From NCBI GenBank assembly GCA_024803745.1, contig JANJXV010000004.1:57021858-57085857 (forward strand): a stretch of DNA of 64,000 nucleotides, in the 5' to 3' direction. Source of the DNA: Megascapheus bottae. Lineage: Eukaryota; Chordata; Mammalia; Rodentia; Geomyidae. The notes under the pieces were generated by a model. That model was not told the DNA's origin and ran no database searches. It saw only the letters and a program-made list of their open reading frames with translations. Position numbers and translations under genes: made by a program. Shown here piece by piece: positions 1-10,339 of this stretch. Numbering within the stretch: the first letter of the stretch is position 1; each line of letters opens with the position of its first letter.

Positions 1-84
1 CCTTACAAGTATATTTGGCATTGTTTAAATGGCTTTAGGAATACTATTGATATGATTAGTTTACCATAATCAAGTTAAGACAGA

Positions 85-150
85 AAAAAAGGAGGGAAAG
101 AGAAGGAAGAAAAAAAGGAAGGGAAGTGGAAAACAGGACAAAAGGAGGAT
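85..150. repeat. purine-rich (GA/A) low-complexity tract
   Basis: A run of A and G with GGAAGG/GAAAGA words and almost no pyrimidine on the + strand. It has no coding potential and is simple low-complexity DNA. Confidence 0.7.
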
Positions 151-239
151 GGAAAGAAGGAAAGCAGGTTTCAGAATTAAAAATCATTTCAAAATTTTAA
201 TCCTGAGCAAACTGAGAGGCTGGGTACTGTCGCTGAGGT

Positions 240-420
240 GTTTTTCTTTTTTTTTTGCTCAAGGCTAGTACTCTACCATTTGAGTCACTGCTCCACTTCT
301 AGTTCTTTGGTTGTTAATTGGAGTTGAGAATTCCATGGTCTTTCCTGGCTTCAAATCGTGATCCTCAGATCTCAGCCTTCTAAATAGTTAAGGTTACAGA
401 TGTTAAGCACCAGCTCCCAG
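240..420 (-). mobile_element. B1-ID composite SINE, 5'/3' degraded
   Basis: This is a type B SINE read on the minus strand. On + it starts with a T-run (the A-tail complement), then 'gctcaaggctagtactctacc', a 'ttaattggag' linker, 'gatcctcagatctcagcc' and a degraded B1-like end. Type B is a fusion of a B1-like left half and a right monomer shared with the ID-dimer SINEs of this window. The copy is old, with several mismatches to its siblings, and its A-tail-proximal part is missing. Confidence 0.8.
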
Positions 421-584
421 ATTGACAAACTTTTTAAAATTTAATTTTCCCTCAGAATTTTCATTTATGAAGACTGTTTTTTTACTGAGCTGTTTCGATA
501 GTATATAAACATTTCCTAGAATTATTCATATTCATGAACATTTCCATTCCTTAGCACAGGATCTTGGCTTAGCTTTTGTCAGAA

Positions 585-828
585 TTTTTTTTCTTTTTCT
601 TTTTTTCTGTCAGTTGTGGGACTTGAACTCTAGGCCTGGGCACTGTCCCTGGGATCTTCAGCTCAACCCTATCCCTTGAGCCACAGCCCCATTTCCTGTT
701 TTCTAGTGGCTAATTGGAGATAAGAGTCTCACATTCTTTAGTGCCCGGGCTGGCTTTGAACCATGATCCTCAGATCTCAGCCTCCTGAATAACTAGGATT
801 ACAGGCGTGAACCACCGCTCCCAGTTTG
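585..828 (-). mobile_element. B1-ID composite SINE, full length
   Basis: A complete type B copy on the minus strand. It runs from a T/CT-rich tail through 'gtgggacttgaactctagg', 'gccacagccccatttcc', 'ggctaattggagataagag', 'ggctttgaaccatgatcc' and 'aactaggattacaggcgtg' to the 5' end. It is one of the clearest reference copies in the window. Confidence 0.9.
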
Positions 829-839
829 GTCAGATCTTA

Positions 840-1590
840 ATGCATCCATAAATACTGAATAAGACCGGAGAATCTCTGTGCTAATTTAAGGCGTTAAAGA
901 TATTGCATCACAACAGCACAGGAATTGGTTAACATCAGCAAGCAACGCTGGGTTTTGTTTATTAGTGGATTTCAGACTAATCTTATAATTGTTAATATGG
1001 AAAGAATATAAAATGTAGGGTTTGATAGCCTCTCAAGAAGCTCCTGTGTGAATTTTTTTTAGCCTGATTAGAAATGTTATAAATTGGCATTGAAATTATT
1101 TTTCTCCACTTTTGCCACCCATGTGTTTGGGAAAAGTTCTTCTATTTTTAGTCTTCTTGGTGGAGGGACAAAGAGGAGCTGTTTAGAATCAGGAGATGTT
1201 TGTTCCCCCTTGTGGTCCTCCTGGAGTTATAGCTATGTGGAAACATGTCGTCACAGTGTTTGTGGAAGGAGAGGAAACATGATGGAAGCATGGATGGAAT
1301 GGTTTAGTTAGGTGGTACAACCAGATGTGGGCTGTGTGAGTAGTCTATTCCTCCTCTCTTCATTAAGAAAACTTGAGAAATGCCAAGTTATTTTAAACCT
1401 TTCACAAATCATTGTCTATTTTATAAAGAATCTCTAAGAAATGGTTAAGAAAGGCTTGTAAATATCCATTCGTACTTGCATTTCATTTTCATTGCCCTCT
1501 AGTACAATCCTCAAGTACTTCCAACTTCTCACATGGAACTGAAACATCCACCATCTCTACCTGGAACATCTAAGAACTATGATATAGAAA
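840..1590. other. no recognisable gene or repeat
   Basis: Unique-looking AT-rich DNA. The open frame at 1084-1311 (+) has no motif, no codon bias and no splice context, and is treated as chance. A weak CTCF-like word occurs near 1203-1216 (minus strand) but fits the consensus poorly. Confidence 0.5.
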
Positions 1591-1605
1591 TAAACAGGTG
1601 TGTGG

Positions 1606-1802
1606 GGCTGGGAGTTTGGCCTAGTGGTAGAGTGTTTGCCTAGCACGCATGAAGACCCAGGTTCCATTCCTCGGTACCACATACATAGAAAAGGCTGGAA
1701 ATGGTGCTGTGGATCAAGTGGTAGAGCTAGCCTTGAGAAAGCCCAAGGACAGTGCTCAGGCCTTGAGTTCAAGCACCAGGACTGGCAAAATAAATAAATA
1801 AA
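1606..1802 (+). mobile_element. dimeric ID-type SINE with perfect target duplication
   Basis: A type A SINE on +. Its left monomer has tRNA-like promoter boxes (box A-like 'tggcctagtggtagagtg', box B-like 'ggttccattcc'). Its right monomer starts 'ggaaatggtgctgtgg' and ends at 'aggactggc' plus an A-rich tail. It is flanked by an exact 18-bp duplication 'aaataaacaggtgtgtgg' at 1588-1605 and 1803-1820, so this is a genuine retroposition event. The target was the first bases of the next SINE. Confidence 0.95.
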
Positions 1803-1816
1803 AAATAAACAGGTGT

Positions 1817-2047
1817 GTGGCTGTGAGTTTGACCTAGTGGTAGAATGCTTGCCTTACATGCACGAAGCCCTGGGTTTGCTTCCTCAGTACCACATATACA
1901 CACACAAAAAAGCCAGAAATGGTGCTGTGGCTCAAGTGGTAGGCTCTAGCCTTGAGAAAGCCCAAGGATAGTGCTCAGGCTCTAAGTTCAAATCCCAAGA
2001 CTGGAAAAGAAAAAAGAAAGAAAGAGAAAGAGAGAGAGAAAGAGAGG
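1817..2047 (+). mobile_element. dimeric ID-type SINE, older, with polypurine tail
   Basis: A second type A copy directly downstream on the same strand. It is more diverged than its neighbour and ends in an expanded AAAG/GAGA tail (2006-2047). The younger SINE inserted at its 5' edge, which gives the relative order of the two events. Confidence 0.92.
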
Positions 2048-3790
2048 TGTAGCTTTTCAAGATGAGTAAATTTACTTTGAGATATAGCCATTGTTTCTGT
2101 AAGATTTATTTTCTGACTCATTCAATACCAACTAGATTTTTACTGAACACTACACAGTTAGTATCAATGCTTGATCCCCCTGTGTAGCCCCTGGCTCTTG
2201 TTTCTCTCCATGCAAGCTAAGAAGCTTGCTCAGCCACACACAGAGCTGGAAGTGCTGGCAGATGGTGTGCTCTTTTGAGAAGGAACCCTTGAGAATTGGA
2301 GAGTGAGAGTTAATGAATAGATACTGCAAGCTTCTTTGTCTCCTTATGGGAAGTTCTGGAAGTTGCTTCTCAGAGGGCCCTCAGTCTAGGGAGGGGACTA
2401 GTTCTGGCAATTGGCTTATTGATGCACTTTATTGGAATTCCTTCCCTCATCTTGGCATTTCCCAGAATTCTCATTTCAAAAATGTATCTATACAGGAGCT
2501 GCCTTAGAATTTCCTTAAAAGCAAACAAGCAAACAACAAAGAACCCCCCCCCAAGAGGTAGCAGACAAGTAAAAATTGTCACTACAGCACCCCATGAGAC
2601 CAGATGCTGCCAAGAATGCAGCAACAGAGGCAGCAATGGAAGCCCAGAAGAGACACAAAGCAAAAGCAGACTTCAGCTTCATAGGACATACCTATATCCT
2701 GTGAACTGTTCAAAAGTAACAGCTCTAGGGGAATCCTGAGCTATTCAATCTGGAATGAAAAGGATACTGTAGGGAAGCAAGGACTTGAAGGATGAGTTGG
2801 AATTTAATGACTTTTTCCATGGGATTTGTCAACATTAGATCTATGATTTAGGGCTGGTAGTTTCCCTTGACTAGACTACAGGGACAGGGAAAGGACCAAC
2901 CAGTCACTGTAGGTTATGAGTCTTTCAGCCGTCAAATAGATATAGCATTGGGGAAGACAGATTCACACACATTGTCACAGTTAATCCATTAAACAAAACT
3001 ATGAAGAAGTTATAATTATCCTTACTTTTAGGACTGAAATTTGAGTCCCAGAGAGTTTATTTGATTGGCTCAAAAAGAAACAAATAGTAAATAATAGATT
3101 CAGGATGCAAAAATCTATATTGGGATAATCCTTGGAAGGGGATGCAAACATAGGTGCATGAAAAGTGAAAAGTTAAGCCATGTTCCCTTGGTCTATGGTG
3201 CAAAAGAGATAGCCTGCAGTGCTTGCCTTCTATCAGGAACCAATCAAACTTGGAGATGATTTTAATGACCAATAGCTGAATCACTATTCATGACTCTATT
3301 CACCAATTCAACCAATATTGACCAGAATAGCTGAAAGCCTAAGACCTGGGTATCAATGCCACCCGTTCTAGAATGCTGAATAACTTTGGAAATGAAGAAA
3401 TATTTAATTTTTGTCTCAGGAGACCCTGCAAAAAGCATTAGAACTTTGATTTATGTTGAGTTTAAGTGCGAATCAACAGTTTATTGGTCATAAAATATGG
3501 ATGTCTAAAAAATAATCATTTAACTAGCATGCTGTTTTCTCAGTTGTTACGAACGACTTGACTAGATTTACTGTGTTTAGTTAAACATTGACTCCAGATA
3601 TATTAGCCTAGTAACAGCAAAGAGCAATGGTTGTTATACAATTGGAGAACAATTAATTTCCCCACTGGGGTTGTAGTTGGTCTCGTTACAAGGGATGCAA
3701 TAATTCTAGCAGCTATGTGGTAGGTGGAGTTAGGAGGCTGATAGGAAGGATGGGTAGGAGGGCAAAACCACAACACTCTATCTGGAAAAT
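2048..3790. other. unique region, nothing assignable
   Basis: About 1.7 kb without a recognisable SINE, L1 or LTR. Several open frames (for example 2370-2663 minus, 2419-2739 plus) overlap in different frames, lack domains and share no codon bias. No coding assignment is justified. Confidence 0.45.
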
Positions 3791-3799
3791 GACTGGAGA

Positions 3800-3890
3800 A
3801 GTAAAAAAGAGCTAGATGTGTGACTCATGTGGTAGAACATCTGTCCAGCAAGTGAGAGGCTCTGAGTTCAAATCTCACTACTATGGGGGA
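3800..3890 (+). mobile_element. monomeric ID-like SINE fragment
   Basis: The stretch carries 'gctagatgtgtgactcatg', 'tggtagaacatctgtccag' and 'ctctgagttcaaatctcac', matching only the tRNA-like monomer of the local SINEs (box B-like 'gagttcaaatc'). It is short and diverged, and looks like an old monomer or a truncated copy. Confidence 0.55.
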
Positions 3891-4008
3891 GAGAAGAGAG
3901 TAATACATAATGTTAAATAGACCTGCATTGCTAAGTTTTTTACCATAATCCAGAAGCTACCAGGAAAAGAAAAAAAATCAAGAAATATTAAATAAGAATA
4001 AAAGCTAG

Positions 4009-4211
4009 GCTGGGAAGTTGGATTAGGGATAGAGTGCTTGCCAAACATACATGAAGCCCTGGACTGGATTCCTGAGTACCACATAGAGAGAAAAAGCCAG
4101 AAGTGGCATTGTGGCTCAAGTGGTAGAGTGCTAACCTTGAGAAAAGAAGCTCAGGGACAGTGCTAAGGCAGAGGAAAGCCCCAGAACTGGCAAAAAGAAA
4201 CAAATGAAAAA
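4009..4211 (+). mobile_element. dimeric ID-type SINE with perfect 15-bp TSD
   Basis: A type A SINE on + with a left monomer, a right monomer ('agtggcattgtggctcaag') and an A-rich tail. It is flanked by the exact repeat 'aagaataaaagctag' at 3994-4008 and 4212-4226. Confidence 0.95.
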
Positions 4212-4292
4212 AAGAATAAAAGCTAGAGACCTTCTCTCTACTGCAATTGGGAATTATAAGCTTCTTTAGATTGTCAAATTATTTCCATTTGC

Positions 4293-4521
4293 TTTTTTTT
4301 TGTCATGGGGCTTGAACTCTGGGCCTGGCACTATCCCTGAGATCTGCAACTAAAGGCTACTGCCCTACCCCTTGAGCCACAGTGCCACTTCCAATTTTCT
4401 AGTGGTTAATTGGAGATAAGAGTCTCATGGACTTTAGTGCCAGGGCTGGCTTTGAACCGTGATCCTCAGACCTCAGCCTCCTGAGTAGCTAGGATTGCAG
4501 GCATGAGCCACCACGTCCGGC
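4293..4521 (-). mobile_element. B1-ID composite SINE, full length, with TSD
   Basis: A complete type B element on minus ending in a T9 run at its left edge. It is flanked by 'ttccatttgc' at 4283-4292 and 4522-4531, and its B1-side end is intact ('gcatgagccaccacg'). Confidence 0.92.
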
Positions 4522-4612
4522 TTCCATTTGCGTTTAAATGGGCTTAAATACTGAGAGTAATTTGTCTAGAGACTTTGTAATTCAAAGAACACTACCTAAT
4601 TAAAAATAAAAG

Positions 4613-4827
4613 ATGCCAGGTGCTCCTGGGTCATGCCTATAATCCTAGCTATTCAAAAGACTGAGATTTGAGGATAGTGGTTTGAAACCAGCCCAAGCAG
4701 GTGAGACTGTAGGGCTTTTTATTGCTAGTTAACCACCAGAACATAAGTGGCTCAAAGTAGTAGAGTACAAGCTTTGAGCAAAAACAGGGACAGGGCTCAG
4801 GCCCCAAGTTCCCCTGATGGACTATAA
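4613..4827 (+). mobile_element. B1-ID composite SINE
   Basis: A type B element on +. It has a B1-like half ('tcatgcctataatcctagct', 'gactgagatttgaggat'), a linker 'gttaaccaccag' and a right monomer with a small deletion before 'agtggctcaaagtagtag'. The tail is eroded. Confidence 0.85.
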
Positions 4828-5136
4828 ATAAAATGAATTGATTGAATGACTTTCAGGACCAAGAACCCTAAGAATTGTTCTGTACTTCCAAAATTTAAAG
4901 AAACCTAAACTGGCTGGGTTAGGCATTAGGTAGGAGGTACATGTGACCTTATTCAGTGCCATGTTTATTTCCAAAGACTATGTTCCTGGCAACATATAGG
5001 CATTAAATACATATTTACTGAATTTGATTAAATCAATTCCACAGATTTTATTTTGTGAAGATTTTATTTATGAAGATGAAAGAGTAATAGAGCAAATAGA
5101 GAACAATGCATATCTCATTTGCCTGTAATGTTTCTT

Positions 5137-5361
5137 TTTTTCTTTCCTTTTCTTCTTTCTTTTTATTTTTTATTTTGCAAGTTCTGAGGCTTGAACTGAG
5201 GGCCTGATCACTGTCCATGGGCTTTCTCAAGGCTAGAGCTCTACCACTTGAGCTATAGCACCACTTCCAGATTTTTCTGTGTATGTGGTACCAAGGAATC
5301 AAACTCTGGTCTTTGTGCATGTTAGGCAAGCACTCCATCACTAGGCTAAACTCCTGGCCCC
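5137..5361 (-). mobile_element. dimeric ID-type SINE with 17-bp TSD
   Basis: A type A element on minus with a long T/C-rich tail (5130-5180), then right and left monomers. It is flanked by 'tgcctgtaatgtttctt' (5120-5136) and the same word with one substitution (5362-5378). Confidence 0.93.
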
Positions 5362-5534
5362 TGCCTGTGATGTTTCTTATATAAAAGCATAACTTTCTCC
5401 AGAAAGGTGTTATTGTAGGGGCAGTATTGCACACCTCCACATTTCATCTTCTTGGAGCAAAGAGGAATGACAATCCTTCTGCAAAATGAAACTCAAACCA
5501 AAGCTTCTTATTCTCTTGATCACATTTGTGCTCA

Positions 5535-5772
5535 AGCTGGGCACCTGTATCCCATTCTGTAATTCTGGTTATTCAGGAAGCTGAGATCCGATGGTTGTGG
5601 TTGGAGCCAGCCTAGCTAGAAATGTCTTTGAGACTCTTCAATAATTAACCACCAAAAGTCTGGAAGTGGGGCTGTGGCTCAATGGTAGTGTGTCAGCCTT
5701 GAGCAAAAAGGTAAGGGAGAGTGTCCAGGCTCTGAGTTCCAGCTCCAGTACTGGCATGTTCCCACAAAAAAG
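5535..5772 (+). mobile_element. B1-ID composite SINE, diverged
   Basis: A B1-like half ('gtaattctggttattcagg', 'aagctgagatcc') is followed by the shared right monomer ('gtggggctgtggctcaatgg', 'tctgagttccagctccag') and a short A-tail. Confidence 0.88.
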
Positions 5773-5934
5773 AATTTACGCTCAATAATGATTTGGTTGA
5801 TGCCCCACTTGTAAGATGCTTAATGTATGTCACTGTTACTCTTCCTAGGAGAGAAAATAACCTATAAACTTAGGCAACCAATTACACATGTCCTTTTCAA
5901 GTGTGTACTTGGTGAATTTATGTCATGATCTAGC

Positions 5935-6018
5935 AAAGTATCCATCTATGTATCTATCTATGCATCTATGTATGTATGCATGTATATATGCATGTATATA
6001 TGCATGTATGTATGCATG

Positions 6019-6052
<34 letters not shown>

Positions 6053-6087
6053 TGTATCTATCTGTCTATCTATCTATCTATCTATGT
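5935..6087. repeat. compound (TATG/TGCA/TATC)n microsatellite
   Basis: About 150 bp of 4-bp units: TCTA, then mixed TATG/CATG, a pure TATG run near 6022-6056, then TATC. Long open frames here encode only Cys/Met/Tyr/Ile repeats and are artefacts. Confidence 0.95.
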
Positions 6088-6089
6088 TT

Positions 6090-6875
6090 TGCCAAGGAAT
6101 TTATAAAGATGATTACGAAGGTCTTCCATCTGGACTCACTTCCCTCATGGTGTGACTATGTCATCTTCATCAGTTGGTGCAGGCTCCCTCCCCCTTCTCC
6201 CTGGGTCAGGGAAGTAGAAAGCTTTCACTATTCAGGGTTTTCTGTTGTGGATTTCTGTTTAAATATCATGACTCAAAGTTCCATAAATCAAAGACATGCT
6301 TCTTATTCCAGTCCTGTCCTCTCACCGTCATCACAATTCTTCTCTCTCACAGTACTGTCCTATCGTACTATTGTCCTATCATGACAGTTCTGTCTTCTCC
6401 CAGTACTGTACTATCACAAAATGCTCACAATCCCAACACACAGCAGACACTGAGTTCAATAGCCATTGAATGAAAGAATTAGGTAAGTTAATATTTTCTT
6501 CTTACAAATGAAAAAAATGTATATTGGAAAAAATTAGCTGTAATTCTTCCTAGGAGAAGAAATAGCCTATATATGTCAGTGGCTAAGATAAATAAAAACA
6601 ACAATGTCAATCCTAGCTCCTAATTTCAAATGTTTGGTTTCTCATCTTTTGTAGGCTATATAAGAATGAGATAATGTTTGGTGACATTGTATTATTGTTG
6701 TAAGGTAAATCAGATACAAATCCAGTCATGAGAAAACAGAGGAGCCATATTTTGAAAGATCCAATAAGGGGTCTTTTTAGAAGCCCTAAGACTGCATAGT
6801 GAATTTCTGTCTCAAAGAACAGCAGTCCTGAACAGAGCTTGCACAAGCTTTTAAAGACAAAAACCACATGAAGAG
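6090..6875. other. unique region with a short degenerate repeat
   Basis: No gene or dispersed repeat is recognised. Near 6345-6420 the words 'cagtactgtcctatc', 'gtactattgtcctatcatg' and 'cagtactgtactatcac' recur with a spacing of about 20-50 bp, a degenerate local duplication. Open frames here are short and featureless. Confidence 0.5.
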
Positions 6876-7098
6876 GGGAGATCCCGTGTGGCAGTGCCAT
6901 CTTGCCTGGCACTTGCCCTAGCTTTCCAGGTGATGGGCATGCCTGAATCCCTAGAGGCAGGGGCAGGCACTTGGCTGATAGGTTACTAAAGCGAAACCTG
7001 TCAGTCTAGTGCGTGGGACTGGGAATTTCCTGTGAGCCCACCCCCGATCTGACCCTGTTTAGGCTTGGACAAGCTTAGGTGTCACTTGTCTTCATTGG

Positions 7099-7317
7099 TT
7101 GTTTTTTTTTTTTTTTTGGTTGTGGGTTGTCTGGACGTGGGCTTTGTCCCTGAGCTCTTCAGCTCAAGGCTACTGCTCTACCCCTTGTGCCGCAGCACTA
7201 TTTCTGGTTTTATAGTGGTTAATTGGAGATAAGAGTGTTATGGTCTTTAGTGCCAAGGCTGGCTTTGAACCATGATCCTCTGATCTCAGCCTCCTATAAG
7301 CCACTATGCCTGGCTTA
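7099..7317 (-). mobile_element. B1-ID composite SINE inside an LTR
   Basis: A type B element on minus with a T17 run at its left edge. The B1-side end is truncated: 'ctcagcctcctataagccac' lacks the usual 'gagtagctaggattacag'. It splits the LTR copy and is therefore younger than it. Confidence 0.88.
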
Positions 7318-7562
7318 TCTCCATGTTTGGGTCTTATCTCTTGCCTTTTGGCTCTTCTCCAGTCACCATGGCATCCCACCATTTCAGCTCTCTATTGGAG
7401 CTGAATAGCCTCCATCCCCCTTTACTTTGAGATAGCACTGCTTTGGGGTAGCTATAACCATAGAAAGCAGGAAGATCCTCTAAATCTCCCAGGTCATATA
7501 GGTCACCTGAGATGACACTGCTTTGGGCAGTTATGACCATGTAAGGCACCAAGATCTCCTAA

Positions 7563-7671
7563 ACCTTGAATTATAGCACCACTTCCAGCTTTTTCCTGTG
7601 TATGTGGTACTGAGGAATTGAACCCAGGGCTTCGTGCATACTAGGCAAGCACTAGGCTATGCTCCTGGCTC
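7563..7671 (-). mobile_element. dimeric ID-type SINE, left part only
   Basis: Only the right-monomer start and the left monomer are present ('atagcaccacttccagc', 'gtgtatgtggtactgagg', 'gcttcgtgcatactaggc'). The tail end is missing. It lies within the LTR copy. Confidence 0.8.
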
Positions 7672-7969
7672 TTTTGTTCTCTTTTGTAATAAGGGATTTT
7701 GCCAGTCTCTTTACTGTCAGTAGACCTTTCCTTTGTTCTTTGTATCTGGATGCCCCAGTGATTTTCTGGCAAAGTCTAATTTACTCTAACAGTTTTGTTT
7801 TTCCTTTCCACTTTGGCCTTTATGGCTCAATTTCCTAACAGTGTTAAGTGTATTTGCAGGCTGTTGCTCTTTGCGACAGGAGTCTACCATAGAGTCTTTG
7901 GCTCTTTAACAAAGACTCCAAGATTCCACCTCTCAAAAGGTGGCTTCTTCATTTTCTCACCATACAATA

Positions 7970-8300
7970 GCGAAGGTACTCAAGCTGCAGATCATATTTG
8001 AACATACTCAGGTACAAGCTCAGATACCAGCAGGACTTTTCCATCTGGGGAAGATATGCCTCAACTTTCCATATAGGAGAGTTCTTAGCGACTACTGAGA
8101 AGCTAGTGATTAGAGCCTTTTAGGAGTTAATCAGGCAGAACCAGCAAAGCTTTCCTAAAGGTATGATATCTGCATTTCTCTGAAGCAGAGCTCTCTTAGC
8201 TCACTTTGAGTTAGGCATTTGCATTCAATGAATGGCCTGGGTGGAGAACTTCCACCCAACAAGAATGGCTTATAAGGCATTAGACTCAGCCTCCTCAGTT
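7970..8300. other. no recognisable feature
   Basis: Short unique interval between the LTR and the next SINE, without motif or open frame of note. Confidence 0.4.
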
Positions 8301-8304
8301 ACTA

Positions 8305-8560
8305 TCACCTTTATTTTATTTTTATATTTTTTGCCAGTCCTGGGACTTGAAATCAAGGCCTGGGCACTGTCTCTGAGCTGCTTTTTATCAAGGTCTACTA
8401 TTATATCACTTTGGGCAACAGCACCGCTTTGCTTTTTTCTGAGTAGTACATTGGAGATAATAGTCTCATGGCCTTTCTTGCTTTGGCTGGCTTTGAACCA
8501 TGATCCTTGGATCTCAACCTCCTGAGTAGCTAGGATTACAGGCATGATCTATTGCCTCCT
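8305..8560 (-). mobile_element. B1-ID composite SINE, full length
   Basis: A type B element on minus. It runs from a TTTTATTTT tail through 'gccagtcctgggacttg', a diverged right monomer, 'acattggagataatagtc', and 'gagtagctaggattacagg'. Confidence 0.9.
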
Positions 8561-8868
8561 AGCTATTACTGTATTTTTATAAGTAGACGTAATTGCAAGG
8601 CTCAGGAGAATTACATTGATTCAAGTGCAATAACTGACAGGTCCTCAGACCTGAAATTAAATAGCAGCTGTTTTAAACTGCTCTAGATTATAGTGAGGAA
8701 AAGTAGCAGAGCAAAGGGAGATAGATTCCTTCAGACCTAGCTGACAAAACAAAAACATGAGCAGATCTAAGAACATTCCTATGGGGCAACAGAACCTTTG
8801 AAAAAAAGTTAACTACAGACTGACCAGGTCTGCATAAACCACTAGTAGAGCTCTTAAGAATAACTTAA

Positions 8869-9070
8869 GGGGCCAGGAATTTGGCCTGTGGTAGAGTGAT
8901 CGACTACCATGCATGAAGCCTTAGGTTCGATTCCTTGATACCACATACACATTAAAAGACAGAAATGGTGCTGTGGCTCAAGTGGTAGAGTGTTACCCTT
9001 GAGCTGAAGATCTCAGGGACAGCACCCAGGCCCAGAGTTCAAGCCTCATTACGAACAACAACAACAACAA
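8869..9070 (+). mobile_element. dimeric ID-type SINE
   Basis: A type A element on + from 'ggggccaggaatttggcctg' to 'caagcctcattacgaac' plus an (AAC)n tail. Imperfect flanks 'agaataacttaag' and 'ggagtagcttaag' are consistent with a decayed target duplication. Confidence 0.9.
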
Positions 9071-9071
9071 A

Positions 9072-9545
9072 CGGAGTAGCTTAAGTTGATGAACAATTAT
9101 TATAGTTGATGAAAACTTATTATAATTGTGTAGTAATGAATGATGCAACCAGCTCCTGGAATATACTCTACTAAATAGTGTAATTAACTTGTTAAATATC
9201 CCTCACTTCAATTAAGCAATTACTGTTGAAGTAATTGGAGTTCTCACCCAGGCCTAGTGTTCTCACCACATGCTCCAATCTCTTTTTTGAACACAATTTC
9301 TTTCAGCAAGTATTGAACAAGAAGGTTTTGGAGGGTTATGGACAGTAATTGGGAAGGTAGGAGGAGAGTGGAGCCCAGTTTTGGCCCTCAAAGAGTTATA
9401 AGGTAGTCTAGAAGCAAGTCTTAGGTATAAGAAGAAATGAAAAGATACGCCTGGGTAGCTGACAGGAATAGAGAAAGAATACAAGAGAAGCTTCAAGTTT
9501 ACTATGGTTTAGAGTCAAGTGAGAAGTGTGGTGGATTACTATAAT
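9072..9545. other. unique region, nothing assignable
   Basis: No repeat or conserved coding motif. The open frame at 9263-9496 (minus) is short and unsupported. Confidence 0.4.
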
Positions 9546-9547
9546 TA

Positions 9548-9669
9548 TTTTGGGCCAGTACTGGTCTGGACCTCAAGGTGTGGGTGCTGTAGATTTTTCA
9601 CCACAAGGTTGGTGCTCTGTCATGTAAGCCATGACTCCACTACTGCTTTTTGTTGATTAAGACTCGTGG
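9548..9669 (-). mobile_element. B1-ID composite SINE, tail-side half (split by LTR)
   Basis: The right-monomer half of a type B SINE ending in 'gttgattaagactcgtgg'. The other half resumes at 10085 ('atggatttcttgcctggg'). Joined, they read through the usual 'gactcatgg...ttcttgcc' linker, which shows that the LTR split this SINE. Confidence 0.85.
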
Positions 9670-10084
9670 TGTAATAGGGTGGCTGGGTCTGGTTAGTGCC
9701 ATTTTGGCCACATGGCCACTGCCTCCCAGGTGATGAGCTTGCCTGAATCCCTGGAGACACAGGTACTTGACAGATAGGTCAGTCCAGTGCCCGGGATGGC
9801 AAGTTTCCTGTGATTGTCCCCTGATCTGACCCTATTTAGAGCCAGGCCAGCTCAGATGCCAGGGCACCATGCCATGTGTCTCCTGACTTTTCTTCAGTCA
9901 CCATGGCATCCCAATTCAGCTTTCCATTGGAGCTGAACTGATTTGTTGGTATTATTTTTATTCTTTTTTTCCTCTCTGGCCTGTTTCCTATGTGGGCTGC
10001 CTGCAGATCACTAGTGTTCCAATAAAAGACTCCCAAGATTCGACCTCTCCAAAGATGGCTTCACTGTTTTCTCACCTTACAACA
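9670..10084 (+). mobile_element. solo LTR, copy 2 of the unassigned family
   Basis: It begins 'tgtaatagggtggc' and ends 'ctcaccttacaaca', a TG...CA LTR with TGTAA/TTACA inverted ends. A polyadenylation signal AATAAA lies at 10021-10026, 58 bp before the 3' edge, as expected for R. The flanks 'gtgg' (9666-9669) and 'atgg' (10085-10088) are a 4-bp target duplication with one change. With no internal sequence, it is a solo LTR produced by LTR-LTR recombination. Confidence 0.85.
10021..10026 (+). promoter_or_regulatory. LTR polyadenylation signal AATAAA
   Basis: Canonical AATAAA in the solo LTR near its 3' end. In copy 1 the corresponding site reads AACAAA and is lost. Confidence 0.7.
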
Positions 10085-10180
10085 ATGGATTTCTTGCCTG
10101 GGCTGGATTTAAACCAGGACCTTCAGGTCTCAGCCTTTTGAAAAGCTACGATTACAGGTGTGAGTGGCTCGTGTCCATCT
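10085..10180 (-). mobile_element. B1-ID composite SINE, B1-side half (split by LTR)
   Basis: The continuation of the SINE interrupted at 9669: 'gggctggatttaaaccagg', 'ccttcaggtctcagcc', 'gctacgattacaggtgtg'. Confidence 0.8.
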
Positions 10181-10279
10181 ATGTGAGGGATTTTTGTCAC
10201 CGTGGCAATCATGAAATTCTTCCTCTTGGAAATGAAGATCTTTCTCTTCTTGTTTGTGTTCCCTGTCTTAATAAGAGAC

Positions 10280-10282
<3 letters not shown>

Positions 10283-10329
<47 letters not shown>
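10283..10329. repeat. (GT)n microsatellite
   Basis: A pure GT run of about 47 bp. Open frames through it encode only Cys-Val or Thr-His repeats. Confidence 0.97.
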
Positions 10330-10330
<1 letters not shown>

Positions 10331-10339
10331 ATGCACACA

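Larger units (their letters stand above)
6878..7969 (+). mobile_element. LTR of an unassigned ERV family (copy 1), interrupted by two SINEs
   Basis: It shares long stretches with 9670-10084: 'ccaggtgatgggcatgcctg', 'ctgatctgaccctgttta', 'cagtcaccatggcatccc', 'ggagctgaat', and the terminal 'attttctcaccatacaa'. It also shares 'agcctccatccccctttac' and 'ttttctggcaaagtctaatt' with 49345-49645. SINEs sit at 7099-7317 and 7563-7671. An internal duplication of period 80 bp (7428-7507 and 7508-7562) resembles LTR enhancer-type duplications. No internal retroviral sequence adjoins, so this is probably a solo LTR. The outer left boundary is approximate. Confidence 0.7.

Noticed and set aside
1203..1216. 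CTCF-like word CCACAAGGGGGA on minus
   Set aside because: It lacks the GGC end and the C/G at key positions of the core, so it is much weaker than the sites at 35343 and 51604.
5888..6384. Two long + frames rich in Cys, Met, Tyr and Ile
   Set aside because: They are read-through of the 4-bp microsatellite at 5935-6087, with period-driven codons and no protein signal.
7170..7382. Minus frame of 70 codons near the first LTR copy
   Set aside because: It is antisense through a SINE and the LTR and has no conserved motif.
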